The position numbers and the translations under genes were made by a program. From the NCBI GenBank assembly GCA_021397835.1, contig JAJFZO010000094.1, positions 7,788,001 to 7,852,000 on the forward strand: a stretch of 64,000 bases of DNA, in the 5' to 3' direction. Origin of the DNA: Moringa oleifera (Eukaryota > Streptophyta > Magnoliopsida > Brassicales > Moringaceae). Each line of letters begins with the position of its first letter. The stretch's first letter is position 1. Positions 12,022-23,975 of this stretch are shown here, piece by piece. The notes below the pieces were generated by a model, which was not told the origin of the DNA, ran no database searches, and saw nothing but the letters and a program-made list of their open reading frames with translations.

Positions 12022-12944
12022 GTGCTAAGACAAGTTGCTTATTTCATGGTTGATATTATTTGATAATGTTGATCCTGATAACATTGCTCATCTTCCACCG
12101 AAGATCTTGAAAGTTCGAAAACTGTGTTCAGTGATTTATTTGCTTCTAATTGTAATTTTGTTGACATTTCAGCATATTTGTTATTCTTTTTGAAATTCCT
12201 GAATGAAATATCATGATTGGAAGTTTTAGGCATTGCTAACGAGCATGTAATCACTACTACTGATTTCAGAAAAGTGATAGAGTGATTACATTCAAACAGC
12301 ATCAGCCCATCTGTTTAGCTTTTCCTTCTTTTTCTTTAAAAAATTTTTTATAAGAGAAATTAATCTGAGATTCTACACTTAACAGAAAAAATAACTTAAT
12401 TTTTAAATTTGAAAATTAACATTACAAATATATACCATATGCTCATTAAATATGATCCTTAATTGAATATATATGTCATTTTGAGTTTTGCTAATCTTTT
12501 AAAGAGATGTTGATAGAAGATAGTTTTACAAAGCACATAATTATGATTTTCTTTATTTGTTTATCTATTTTCATATGAACATAGTAAATTGAAAATATAT
12601 GTTGATCGAAGTTTATGTCATACAGCATGAGCTATGTGAGTGCCAATAAAGATCCTAATGTTTATTTGCAATATCCCTCTTATGCATAAATATATTATCT
12701 TTTCTTCCTTTTCTTGACCATTAGGGAATCATCATGTTGACTATGCATTGTAGGTTTTAACAACTGAATTTTTACATAAATGAAGTATTTATTTATTTTT
12801 GGTAGAATATATTTTGATTCTTGACCAAAGTAGATTTTTAAAAAACCTTAGAATGAAAACCTTATTATTCATACTATATCCCATGTTGACCCAATAATAT
12901 CAGAAGCACAAAGTTAAAAATTCGTATTATAATTTGGATGTACT

Positions 12945-15430
12945 GTGTAAAGACAACTTTCCTTAATGAAAGCCTAGAAGATGATGTGTACATGACAACA
13001 CAATGTGAGGCTCTACATTTCTGGAAAATGTTGGGAAAATATACAAGCTTCAATGATCCATTTATGGATTGAAGCAAGCATCTTAGAGTTGGAATCTTTG
13101 TTTCAAAGAGGCAGTCAAAGAGTTTGATTTGATTAGAAATGAAGATGAACTTCATGTTTGTAAGAAGGTTAATGGGAGTGTAGTTGCCTTCTTGGTGCTT
13201 TATGTGGATGACATACTACTAATTGGAAATGATATTCTCTTGCTCCAATATGTAAAAACTTGGTAGAGGAATTATTTTTCAATGAAGAATATGGGAGGAA
13301 CAACCTATATATTGGGGATCAAGATGTATAGAGGTAACTCAAGGAGACTTATAGGATTAAGTCAAAGTATGTATATTGATAAAATATTGAATAGATTCAA
13401 TATACTCTAAGAAAGGTTATCTTTCTAGGTCATATGGCATAATCCTTCGATATTACATGAGCAAGATCGCATGAGTCTTTGATATGCATTCGTCATAGGA
13501 TTTATCATGCACGCCATGTTTTGTACTCGTTCTGATGTTTCATGTGCCTTAAACATGACAAGTAGGTCCCAATCAGATCCAAGAAAGAATCACTAGATGA
13601 TGGAAAAGAATATTCTTGAATACATGAGAAGGACTAAGGATTTATTCTTGGTTTATGGAGGTGAGAAGTAGCTCATTATAAATGGTTACACAGATGCTAG
13701 CTTTCAAATAGATAAAGATGACTTCCAATTGTACTCAAGGTTTGTCTTTTGTCTAAACGATGGAGCGATGTGCTGGAAAAGTTCCAATCAAGACACAATT
13801 GCTGATTTTACAACAGAAGCTAAGTATATTATTGCTTTAGAAGCATTGAAGGAAGAACTATAGATTGTAAAGTTCATGAATGAACTAGGCAGTAATCCTA
13901 GTAGTTCGGATCTAATGGACCTTTACTATGATAATAATAGAGCTATATCTTTGGCCAAAAAAGCTTAGTCTTATCAAAAGACCAAATATATACTCGAGTG
14001 ATATCACCTCATATGGCATTTTGTTAAAAATGTTGATATAAAAATGTGCAAAGTGTCATCAAATTTGAACATTGATGGTCCTTTAATTGTCTCTTACAAA
14101 ATAAATATGATAGTCATTGTAGAGCATTAGGCCTTAAATGCATAAATGAGTAGTCTTAGTGTAAGTTGGAGCATATGTGACTTATTATGATGTTCATTAA
14201 TAGTAGAAAGTTCTTTATTGAGTTCATATTTGACTTAATGATTGAATTTAAACAGTTGTTTCTTGAATATTTTATATCTAGTGATAAAACATCAACGGTG
14301 TGACTTGATCGTGAAGCTCTATTATTTGTATGGATATGATTATTCTAAATAGTCCATCTTTGGTAGTCATTAAAATGGGACATTAATGATCGATTAGACT
14401 AGCATGTGGAATAATTTATGACCAAGTTTCATGGGTCAGATTATGAAATATTAAGTTAATTACATTGATACATGTTAAGGAACGTTTTATTGGATCGACC
14501 CGTCATAAGAGTATTGCGAGGATTGTTATGTAAGTGTCATTAGCAATGTCATCACAATTATGGAGTATAATCTTTAACGTGAGCTTATCATGGTATTTTA
14601 GGAGTAGTATGCCTTGAAGTTGTCAAACGTCAACTTATTATAGATAATTATAAAACTAACTATTGGTTATGTTATAAATCATGCAGAGGAATATGTGTAA
14701 GATGAGATTTATAACGAGAGTAAGATATCTTTAACCCCTCGATAGGTTGAAATTGTGTTATAGATGACCATATTTAAACGAGTTGAGAGTCAATCGTTTG
14801 TTGAAACAGTCTAACTGCAAAATTGAGAACACGCAATTTGACTATATAAGGATGACAACATTCCTACCTCATATTCAGTCATGATATCTTGAGATAAAGG
14901 ATTATACCTATATGATTGATTTTAGTATAAATGGGAGATTGTTAGTGATATGCTCTCAGAATAAATCATAAAAAGTACTCTTATATGGATTATGGTTAAA
15001 CCTTCATTTAATTTAGGTAGCCATAATATATTGCTTAACTTATGGGTCAAAAAGGATGTTTTGGGCCGCCCATTAATAATAAGTGTAACTTATTAGGTTG
15101 CATATTAAAATGAGTAAGGTGTTGTTTAAGATTTAAAAGGACCTAATTCAAATTAGGCTTTAATCTATTCGAGCCCAAACCAAATTAGGTCTTCTCTTCT
15201 CCTCTATTTCTATATAAGGAGGATATTGAGGAGGTAGTAGGGGCATGCATCATTAGCAATCGCATAGAAATCCTAACCTCACATAAGAGAGAGAAAGAGA
15301 AATCGAGTGCACTAGTTTTGCGCTAGCACACGTAGGCACAAATCTCAGCTCATGTGTGTGGATGCTAGTAGAGGTGTGACGTTTGGCATGTTGAACCTAC
15401 CACAATCTTCTCACGAACTTTGTTTCCTGG
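12945..15430 (+). mobile_element. Degenerate, 5'-truncated Ty1/copia retrotransposon fragment
   Basis: The fragment opens within reverse transcriptase ('VKTTFLNESLEDDVYM', then 'VAFLVLYVDDILLIGND' at about 13169-13240). It continues through 'YILGIKMYRG' and 'LIGLSQSMYIDKIL' into the RNase H region ('YTDASFQIDKDD', 'EAKYIIALEA', 'IWHFVKNVDI') near 14030. Several in-frame stops and frameshifts make it inactive. Gag, protease, integrase and the 5' LTR are absent: the left edge passes straight from array sequence ('aatttggatgtact') into RT. A purine tract (aaatgggaga) at 14929-14938 precedes a likely 3' LTR. The order matches Copia elements such as Tnt1. Confidence 0.85.
14940..15430 (+). repeat. 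Probable 3' LTR remnant of the copia fragment
   Basis: It starts TGTTAGTGATATGC immediately after a purine-rich tract and contains a TATA-like 'ctatataagga' near 15210, as an LTR promoter would. The right boundary is uncertain because no second LTR exists in the window for comparison. Confidence 0.5.
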
Positions 15431-15448
15431 TAAGTTATGACTTGCACT

Positions 15449-15814
15449 TTAGTATGTTGTTTCATTTAGCACATGGGTCATGAGATTCGAAGTAAAAATT
15501 TTATTTATTCTACACATTTTATTAATCTTAAACTCAACACGAAGAGCCTTAAACAATAAGCAAACATAAGGTTGGTTAGGAAATAGTATAACATAATAAT
15601 TATTAGCAAGTCCATTGATCAAATTGCAAGACTCACTTTTCAAATCTCCAGGATGCCTTTTGATAGCATTAAAAATTGCATAAAAGCATCCTTGCATGCT
15701 TTTGATGGATTGAAAGCAAGCTTTAGAGTCAATAAGTGCTTGAGCATATGAAACCAAAACTAATGCTATTATGCATGTAATAAGGAACAACATCTTCAAA
15801 CTTTTGGATGCCAT
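15449..15814 (-). CDS. Damaged prolamin-like secreted peptide, array copy 1
   Basis: The 121-residue frame starts MASKSLKMLFLITCIIALVL, a clear signal peptide ending near SYAQA, and aligns with the intact copies through about residue 90. Of the six conserved cysteines it keeps the first two and the second of the CC pair. The other three are replaced (CC becomes SC, CW becomes YY, ALC becomes ALR). After 'FKALR' the sequence stops resembling the other copies, and the last 30 or so residues come from unrelated DNA next to the copia LTR. It may be transcribed but is unlikely to fold like the family; a decaying gene is the best call. Confidence 0.6.
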   Translation of the reverse strand: MASKSLKMLFLITCIIALVLVSYAQALIDSKACFQSIKSMQGCFYAIFNAIKRHPGDLKSESCNLINGLANNYYVILFPNQPYVCLLFKALRVEFKINKMCRINKIFTSNLMTHVLNETTY

Positions 15815-17769
15815 AAATTGAGAAAGTTAAAATCGAAATCTTGGTTGTATTAATTTGATAAGGCTTTGAAGAGATCTTGTGGCTTTAAGATTATACAGCT
15901 ATTGGTATTTAAAAGAGTTTGGGAAAAGGTTTTTAAAAGGAATTTGTGTTATAAATGCCAAGTTTAGAAATTTGAAATTTGATATCAAATTCATTCTAAA
16001 TATGTTTAGATTTTAGATGTATGTTTGTCTAAGTATTCGTAATTTTGATGAATGTTGAGTATACATATACATGCTTTGTTCTTATCCCTCATTTATTATT
16101 CTTAGTTATTTAAAAAAAAAATTATAAGCAATGATCAAGATGAAGATGTATTAGATTATGCTATCTAACATAAAGTTACATTGTTGAAAATATCTCATCA
16201 AGAGCTTCAAAACGATACTAGTATTCAATATGTAATTTAATTTATTTAAATTTTTATATTTAATTAAACATTTGATTGATGTCAAAGTTATATATGATAT
16301 TAAAATTTTAATGTAAAAAATTTATATATGATATTAAAATTTTAATGTAAAAAATTTATATATAAGTTATTAGTTAAATAAAAATTGTTGAAATAAATAC
16401 ATTGAACTCAAAATAAATTATTACCAAACAAGTACTCGTTTAACATCGAAATAATGTTAAATTTCATCTTAAAAAGTTGAAAATGCTCTTAGGTTAATAT
16501 AAAAAAACATGTATATAATCTTTAATTTTTTTATTTGAATATGAAGATTAGTATAATTTTTTACTTATATTTATAAAAAAATATATACATACTTTAATTA
16601 CAATAACATAAATAACAATTTTTAGTTTTAATTTTGATTTTAATATTACTATGATAAATTATAAAAATAATTACTTTTTCCCATTCAAAATGTTGATGTC
16701 GTAAGACAAAATTAAAAAAAAAAAATGGATATCTTATTACATGATTGTTTTCTTTATTATTTTAACATAATACTAGAATGATTATAGACAAAAAAAAAAT
16801 GTAGGCATATTTAAGTGGTTACTAAAGACTAATTTTATTTCATGATCTTTTAAATATAAGTATATCTTAATACATGAACATTTGCTCTATTTCTTGATTA
16901 CTACTAATGATTTGAAGAGATATAATCTTTAGTATTTAGATGTATTCATCCACAAAAATAGTTCAAAAATAATATCTGAACAACATTAGCTAATCAATTC
17001 AACATATTTCTTATGAGAGAAATTCATATCAAATTTTACGAATGACACAAAAAGTAACTTAGTTTTTAAGTTTGGATATTAAAATTATGAACATATAACA
17101 TATTAAATAAATATGACAAGTAAATTAATGATAAAGATTAAATTAATTTATTAATGTGGTCTTTTTTATCTTTTGAAGAAAAAATTAAATTATTAAATTT
17201 TTTTAATTATTTTCTTTTGTATTACATTAATTTAATAAATAAAAAATTATTTTTGACTCTTGAAAGTAACAGCAATCATGTCGGTACAAAATATTGATTC
17301 ACATCTTAAAGCATCATAATAAAAGAGTTAATTGAGAACTAACTTAGGTGCAAGTTCTCAAGGTTAATGGTTATCTTTAATCAAGCCCTTTTTTAGAGGA
17401 TGGAATGTTTTAAAACATGAATGCTTACTCATTTTCACATCGGTAAACATATATTTTTTTATAAAAAATATTTTTATTCTTAAGTAAACTCACTTAAATA
17501 ATTAAAAACTCTCAAAATAACTTTAATGTTGATATGGTGTTGCCCATTAACAGTAGAAGCACAATGGTCTTTTTTCTATAATTTGGATGCACTAATTCGA
17601 TGGAGAGGCCATTGTGTATCCATTTGATAACAAGTCGCATTTATTCTTCATACAATATTTTAATCGATCATTGCATTAATCATTATCTTGTACAATCAAG
17701 ATACTAAATGAAAAACAAAATAGTTATTTTGAATAAGAAAGATGGTGCAGCCCACTAGTGATTTTGGAT

Positions 17770-18078
17770 TTACAAGGCGGATAACTTGTCTTTTGGGAGG
17801 ATGCAAAGAGCCTTGAGCAAGAAACGAACATAAGGTCGATTGGGAAATAAAATAGCCCAACAATTATTAGCAAGTCCGTTGATAGAATTGCAACAATCAC
17901 TTTTCAAATCTCCGGGATGTCCTTTTATAGCATGTAAAATTGCCTCCAAGCATCCATGAATGCTTTTGATGGATTGAAAACAAGCTTTAGGGTCAATAGG
18001 TGCCTGAGCATATGAAACTGAAACTAATGCTATGATGTATACAACGAGGAACAACATCTTCAAACTCTTGGATGCCAT
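17770..18078 (-). CDS. Prolamin-like (ECA1/EC1-type) secreted cysteine-rich peptide, array copy 2, intact
   Basis: A single exon encodes 102 residues. Residues 1-25 (MASKSLKMLFLVV...SYAQA) form a signal peptide. The mature part has six cysteines at 33, 43, 62, 63, 73 and 92, giving C-X9-C-X18-CC-X9-C-X18-C, with 'CCNSINGLANNCW' at its heart. This matches the Prolamin_like domain of ECA1 gametogenesis-related and egg-cell-secreted EC1 peptides, which act outside the cell in reproductive tissues in Arabidopsis. Function here is unproven. A TATA-like TTTAAATACC lies about 90 bases upstream on the minus strand and is conserved among copies. A lipid-transfer protein is the main alternative, but the symmetric spacing fits prolamin-like better. 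Confidence 0.82.
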   Translation of the reverse strand: MASKSLKMLFLVVYIIALVSVSYAQAPIDPKACFQSIKSIHGCLEAILHAIKGHPGDLKSDCCNSINGLANNCWAILFPNRPYVRFLLKALCILPKDKLSAL

Positions 18079-18335
18079 GACTTGATAAAGCTAAAAATTG
18101 AAATCCTCGTTGTATTAATTTGAGAAGGCTTTGAAAAGATCTTGTGGTTTTAAGATTTGAAAAGTATTGGTATTTAAAAGAGTCTTTGAGAAAAGTAAAG
18201 GAATTTGAGTTATAAATGACAAGTTTAGAAATTTGAATTTTGATATTAAATTAATTTAAATTTATTTAGCTTTTGGATATATGTTTATTTAAGTATTCTT
18301 AGTTTAGATGAATGAGTATACATAGACATGCTTTC

Positions 18336-19260
18336 ACTACTGCAAATATGAGCTTTAATGATAATTAAAAATAACTTTTAATGGCAGTTATAACTTTCAT
18401 CTTTGCTCGTCTTATTAAAGGGATCTTTTATGATAGTTACTATCATTAAAAGGAGTCTTTAATGAATGTTACTGTCATTAAAGGTGGACCTTTAATGATA
18501 TACTGTAATTAAAAAGGAGGCTTTTAATGATAATTTTATCAACTTGTTAAAGATATATTTATTTTTTAAAATAATTTAAAAATAAATACAAAATTTTTCA
18601 TATACAAGCTATCCAAAACTTGTATATATATAATTTTTTTATCAGCCACATCTCTTCTATACATTAATCACATCTCTTCTATAAATCAACCACATCTCTT
18701 GTACTCATCAATCACATTTCTTTGTTTTGTATACATCAACACACTTCGTTTCAATATCTACACAAAGTTTTCTCCATTAAAATTACAATGCAATATATAA
18801 ATATTATACATTTCAATGAATCTTATTCAATACATATAGCTACATAATTTTTAAATACAACTAGCACTTATTCTTTCTTTATACTATAATAAAACAACTA
18901 TATTTTCTTTCTTCCTTCAACATATATGATAACACCAACACATACATAATTACTTCCACAAGAAATATAATCTATACTCAAGCCATCATTAATTACTTCT
19001 TTCATGTATAAAAACACTTCAACATAATATTCAATCCAAAAAATAATAAAATATGACATCCAACATAAGGAGAAAAAAAACTTAATCTCATAACTTAACT
19101 CCATATATATAATACATAAATTTAAACACATAATATAATACTCATTCTAAAAGTTCAACTATGTAACTTCAATTATGTCCATGTCTATGAAATTTTATAT
19201 TTAAGGTTCAACTATCTAAGATGGTGCTCCATAAATACTATCCAACATCTTTTCTAGCTT
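18336..19260. mobile_element. CACTA-like (En/Spm) transposon end and internal remnant
   Basis: Sequence homologous to other array units is broken after 'acatgcttt' by CACTACTGCAAATATGAGC, a CACTA-type terminus. Over the next 200 bases 'TTTAATGA' and its complement occur repeatedly in both orientations, as in CACTA subterminal regions. Short repeats of 'atcaaccacatctctt' type follow at about 18640-18720. At 19215-19260 the minus strand reads a coding-like 'KLEKMLDSIYGAPS' then stop. I found no opposite terminus, so the element is truncated or its right edge has decayed. Confidence 0.5.
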
Positions 19261-20699
19261 CATTAAGATTTGACTGAGTGTAAGTGTCTAGTTCCACTAA
19301 CTATATTTATAAAAAAAGTTAGTATAATTAAAATTTCTAATAAGCACATTAATTACATAGGCAATTAATTACTTAAAAGCTTATCATTTTCACGTATGAA
19401 ACATTATCGTCACTTCTATCAATGATGTCCTTTATAAATTTCATCACATAATACCCGCACTTACTATTTAAAAGCTGATGTGGACATTATATTGAAAATA
19501 TTTAATTGTTATATATTGTAGAATAAATAAAATTAATATCACATATATGTTTAAATATACATAATTTAGCAAGAACATTTCTAGCAATATGCCTACTAGT
19601 TGACTCATTCATGACTTTGAATAATTTAAAAGAACTGATAATAGAAAATAATTAAAAGCTACAAAAATAAAAAAACATGCTAACATAGATAAAAATATTT
19701 TCATTCATGTGGACATGAGTTGATTTAGTTCTTGTTAAGGGCCATGGTTTTGAAAATCGAAAATATTGTACATGAAGGCATGAGGCTTGACAACTACCAA
19801 GATCTAGTAATGCTTACATTATCAAAAATAAATGTCGATAAAACTATTACTAATTCCAAATAATATTAATACTTACCACAAGTTGCAAGGAAATATCACT
19901 GCTTTTCTATCATATGCTTTTATCATTTTATTAGGAAGGTGATAGGTTGGATGTTTACACTTATAGAATACTAATTCAATATGATAAGTAACTTAGTTTT
20001 TAAGTTGAGATATTATAATTATGAACATATGCCATAGTAATTCAATAGATAAGCAACTCAATGATAAGGATTCAAGTAATCACTTAATATGGTTTTTTTC
20101 TGATCTTTTGAAGAAAGAAAGTAAATGGTTATAATTTTCTTTTCATTGATTTTTTTATTACATTAATATAGCAAATTAAAAAACAAAAAAAAAATTCCAA
20201 TGTAATAACAATCAAATCAACATGAAATTCACATCGTAGAGCAACACAATGAGAGAATTAATTCAAAACCAATGAAGTTGTAAGATGCTAAGGCTAAGGC
20301 CCTTGTTAGAGTATCAAATGTTTTAGACCACGTATGCGTACTCATTTTCACATCACTGAACATATATATCCCTATAAGAAATATTTTTGTTATGGGGAGA
20401 GCTAATTAAATAATTAAAAATTCTCAAAATAACCTTAATGTTTATATGATGTTGCCCACTAACATGAGAAGCACAATGTTGAAACTTTAATTTAGATGCA
20501 CTAATATAATAAAAAGACTATTGGATGCCCATTTGGTTAAAACAAAGGTGATAAAGGACTTTTATTCTTTAAATAATATTTTAATTAAACTGTGCATTAA
20601 TCATTATATCTCATACAATCAAGATGTTACATAAAAAATAAAATAATTACTTCAAATAAGAAAGATAGTGTATCCTACTAGCAATTTTTGGTTTACAAG

Positions 20700-20941
20700 G
20701 AAGGATAATTAGTCTTTAGGAAGGGCATAAAAAGCTTTGAGCAAGAAGCGAACATAAGGTTGGATAGAAAATATTATAGCTCAACAATTATTAGCATTTA
20801 AAATTGCCTTAAAGCATTCCCGAATGCTTTTGATGGATTAAAAGCAAGCTTTAGGGTTAATCGGTGCTTGAACATATGAGACCAACATAATGTTATTATG
20901 CATATAACGAGGAACAAGATCTTCAAACTCTTAGATACCAT
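20700..20941 (-). pseudogene. Prolamin-like pseudogene, array copy 3
   Basis: Compared with the intact copies there is an ATG at 20939-20941 and a recognisable signal-peptide sequence. A single-base loss within the signal region shifts the frame, a CAA-to-TAA change makes a stop just after the first conserved cysteine, and about 60 bases covering the CC motif are deleted. The rest down to about 20700 still matches. Confidence 0.88.
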
Positions 20942-21321
20942 GACTTGAGAAAGCTAAATTGAAATTCTCGTATTGATTGAGAAGGCTTTGAATAGATCTT
21001 GTGGTTTTAAGATTTGAAAGGTATTAGCATTCAAAGGAGTTTGAGAAAAGGTTTTCAAAAAAGAATTTGTGTTATAAATAGCAAGTTTAGATATTTGAAT
21101 TTTCAAATTGAATTTAGTTTTAAATTTATTTAGATTTTCGATTCGTGTTTGTCTAAGTATTCTTAATTTAAACGAATGCGAGTATACATACGTATGTCTG
21201 TTCTTATTCTTCATTTCCCATTTTGAGTTATGTATTAATTTAAAAGAATTTATAACCAAGGATCAAGATTAAGATGTATTAGATTATGCTATTGAACATG
21301 AAGTTACATTCTTATGTTAAA

Positions 21322-22346
21322 ATGGTGGAATTCTTATCACCCGTGACAGATGGGAATACTCACCACTATACTACAATAACCTTGTTGTAAATTTTGCTCT
21401 CTTCATTTTATAATGTGTTATTTCTACCGAATGTAAAAAGTACATTGAAAATAATCTATGTTTAAAAAACTAGATGAAATATAAAAAAAGATTTATATTC
21501 AAAATTTTCAATTGAAATTTTTTATTTTTCTTATCAATTATATAAATCAAATATCGATTTAATTCAATTTGATATTTGTATTAATTATTTAAAATAAAAA
21601 ATTAGACAACCAATTTTTTGCTTAAAACTTTTTTATGTATGTAAATAAATATTTATTTTATCATCACAAATGATTTTAAATTTTTTATATTAAAAACATT
21701 TTAATAAATTTTTAAATGACGATTTGAATGGTTTGTATTTATAAAATTTTTAGATAACAATTTATCGTGCTAAATTTTTATTATGAATAATTTAATTAAA
21801 AAATTAAAAATAAATTTCAATGTTATCTAGATTAAAAATTTATTTGTAAAGTTATTTTAAAAATTATGAAATTTTGATTTTTTCATATTTATACATAAAT
21901 AACTATTTAATAAATTTTAAATTATTTATTTATTAATATTTGTACTCTACTTTTAGCACCGTCAGTAACAGTAATTTGTGCTTCTCTTTTTTTAAAAAAA
22001 AAAAAAAAACAGAAAAGGATTAGTGTTTGGAGTGCTGGCCAAAATTTTCAACTTTTAGCTTGGGGAGCAAGATATTGTGTCCCTTGATATTACGGTAATG
22101 ACACTGAACTCGGTTTTCGAAGCTGCCCAGCGCTCCACATTTTTTGCCAGGTCTAGCTTCGTGTACGAAACCTATAGCTTCGGACTCAGATTTGGTCAAC
22201 GGTGGGCCTGCTGAAACCTGGCTCGGACCTCGTTTCACTTAGATCCCTCGTCCGAATTGCAGGTTCGGTGCGTGAGCGTCCCTCCCTATCTCTGATCAAG
22301 TTCATGAAAAGGTAATCAGAAGTTAATGATAGAGTTACGAGCTAAT
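21322..22346. repeat. Transplanted copy of a tRNA-Asp/NAC promoter/first exon segment
   Basis: This segment aligns with 32690-33775. It has a 5' half tRNA-Asp, the same AT-rich spacer, the same GC-rich block ('ggttttcgaagctgcccagc', 'cctggctcggacctcgtttc'), and the NAC start exon with its donor (ATGAAAAG|gtaatcag here versus ATGGCAAG|gtaatcgg in the gene). CT-repeat 5' UTR sequence present in the source is missing. Array sequence resumes on both sides ('gaagttacatt' to the left, 'taaaataacaccttttc' to the right). Confidence 0.9.
21338..21380 (-). pseudogene. tRNA-Asp 5'-half pseudogene
   Basis: The minus strand gives a tRNA-Asp 5' half with the D-arm 'TAGTATAGTGGTGAGTATTC' and a GTC anticodon in 'CTGTCAC'. 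It ends after the anticodon arm with a 2-base loss and has no T-arm. It lies at the left end of the duplicated segment. Confidence 0.85.
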
Positions 22347-23666
22347 TTGGAAATTCTCTTAGTTTAATCTAAAATAACACCTTTTCTTTTTTGTAGCATG
22401 TTGTAGCCTCCAATATATATATTATAATATTTTATTTCTTTTATTATAAAATGAACAAGTTGTTTACTGAAATAATTTTTAATAATATTTGCAAAAAAAT
22501 GTTTATATACTCTAGTTATAATAAAATAATTTCAATTTCAATTTTAATTTTATAATTACTATGATAAATTATAAAAATAATTACTTTTTTTCATTCAAAA
22601 TATTCATGTGGGTCAAATCAAGCAAAAAAATTTATCTTTTTAATACAAAACTTTAGTGACTAAAAACTTAAAAAAAAAAAAAATAGGCATATCTATATGG
22701 TTACTAAGACTAACTCTATTCCTATTTCTTTTTTAAAAAATATAAGCATATCCTATTACATGATCATTTTCTCTATTTCTTGATCACTATTTAAAGAGAT
22801 ATATGCTTGAGTGTTTGAATGTATTCGCCCAAAAAAATGATTCAACAAAAATATCTGAACAACATTAATCAACCAGCTTGGCATATTTCTTGTGAGAAAA
22901 ATTAGTCTCAATTTGTGAATGACACAAAAAGTAATTTAATCTTTAAGTTCGGATATTAGAATTATAAACATATATCATACTAATTAAATATGGTAAATGA
23001 CTTAGTGATAAGGATTAAAGTAATTTTTTAATACGGTTTTATTTTTTTTATCTTGAAGAAAGAAAGTAAATAGTTATAATTATTTTTTATATTATATTAA
23101 TATAATAATTTATAAAAAATCTTTTTTTTTTCAAAAGTAACAACAATCATATGAACATAAAATATTGATTCACACTTTAGAGCGTAACAATGGAAGAGTT
23201 AATTGAGAACTGATTTAGGTTTAAGATATCAAGGTTAATGATTATCTTTAACCAGGCTATTTTTTAGAAGATCTAATGTTTTAGAACATATATATTTACT
23301 CATTTTCACATCAGTGAACATATATTTTTCTTATAAAAAATATTTTTATTATTGAGTAAGCTAAATTAAATAATTAAAAAAATTTCAAAATAACATTAAT
23401 AATGATATAATGTTGCCTATTAAAATTAGAAGCACAATGTTGAAACTTATCAGTATTATGATGTGGATGCACTAATACAATAGATAGATCATGGGATACC
23501 CATTTGGTTAAAACAAAGGCAAGAACTCGCTTTTATTCTTCAAATAATATCTTAATTGACCGTTGCATTAATTATTATCTCGTGCAACCAAGATATTACA
23601 TGAAAAAATGAAATAGTTACTTCAAATAAGAAATTAAGATAGTGCATCCGGCTAACGATTTTTGGT

Positions 23667-23975
23667 TTACAAGGAGGATAATTGGTCTTTAGGGATGATA
23701 CAAAGACCCTTGAGTAACAAGCGAACATAAGGTTGGTTAGGAAATATTATAGCCCAACAATTATTCGCAAGTCCGTTGATAGAATTGCAACAATCTCTTT
23801 TCAAATCTCCAGGATGTCCTTTGATAGCATTTAAAATTGCCTCAAAGCATCCCTCAATGCTTTTGATGGATTGAAAGCAAGCTTTAGGGTCAATTGGTGC
23901 TTGAGCATATGAGATCGACACTAATGCTATCATGCATATAAGGAGGAGCAACATCTTCAAACTCTTGGATGTCAT
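23667..23975 (-). CDS. Prolamin-like (ECA1/EC1-type) secreted cysteine-rich peptide, array copy 4, intact
   Basis: This is a 102-residue single-exon frame, very similar to copy 2. The signal peptide is MTSKSLKMLLLLICMIALVS, processed near SYAQA. The six mature cysteines at 33, 43, 62, 63, 73 and 92 are identical in position. Differences are conservative and scattered (for example IHGCLEA versus IEGCFEA, and FPNRPYV versus FPNQPYV), as expected for a recent duplicate under constraint. The family's probable role is as a secreted signalling or adhesion peptide. The TATA-like box about 90-100 bases upstream is retained. It and copy 2 are the only array members expected to yield a folded product. 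Confidence 0.82.
   Translation of the reverse strand: MTSKSLKMLLLLICMIALVSISYAQAPIDPKACFQSIKSIEGCFEAILNAIKGHPGDLKRDCCNSINGLANNCWAIIFPNQPYVRLLLKGLCIIPKDQLSSL

Noticed and set aside
22020..22238. Antisense open frame shared by both copies of the duplicated NAC promoter segment (also 33240-33476), with an indel of 12 bases that keeps frame
   Set aside because: Neither copy has an in-frame ATG near the beginning, and upstream stops occur. It is better explained as a GC-rich promoter block conserved by recent duplication.
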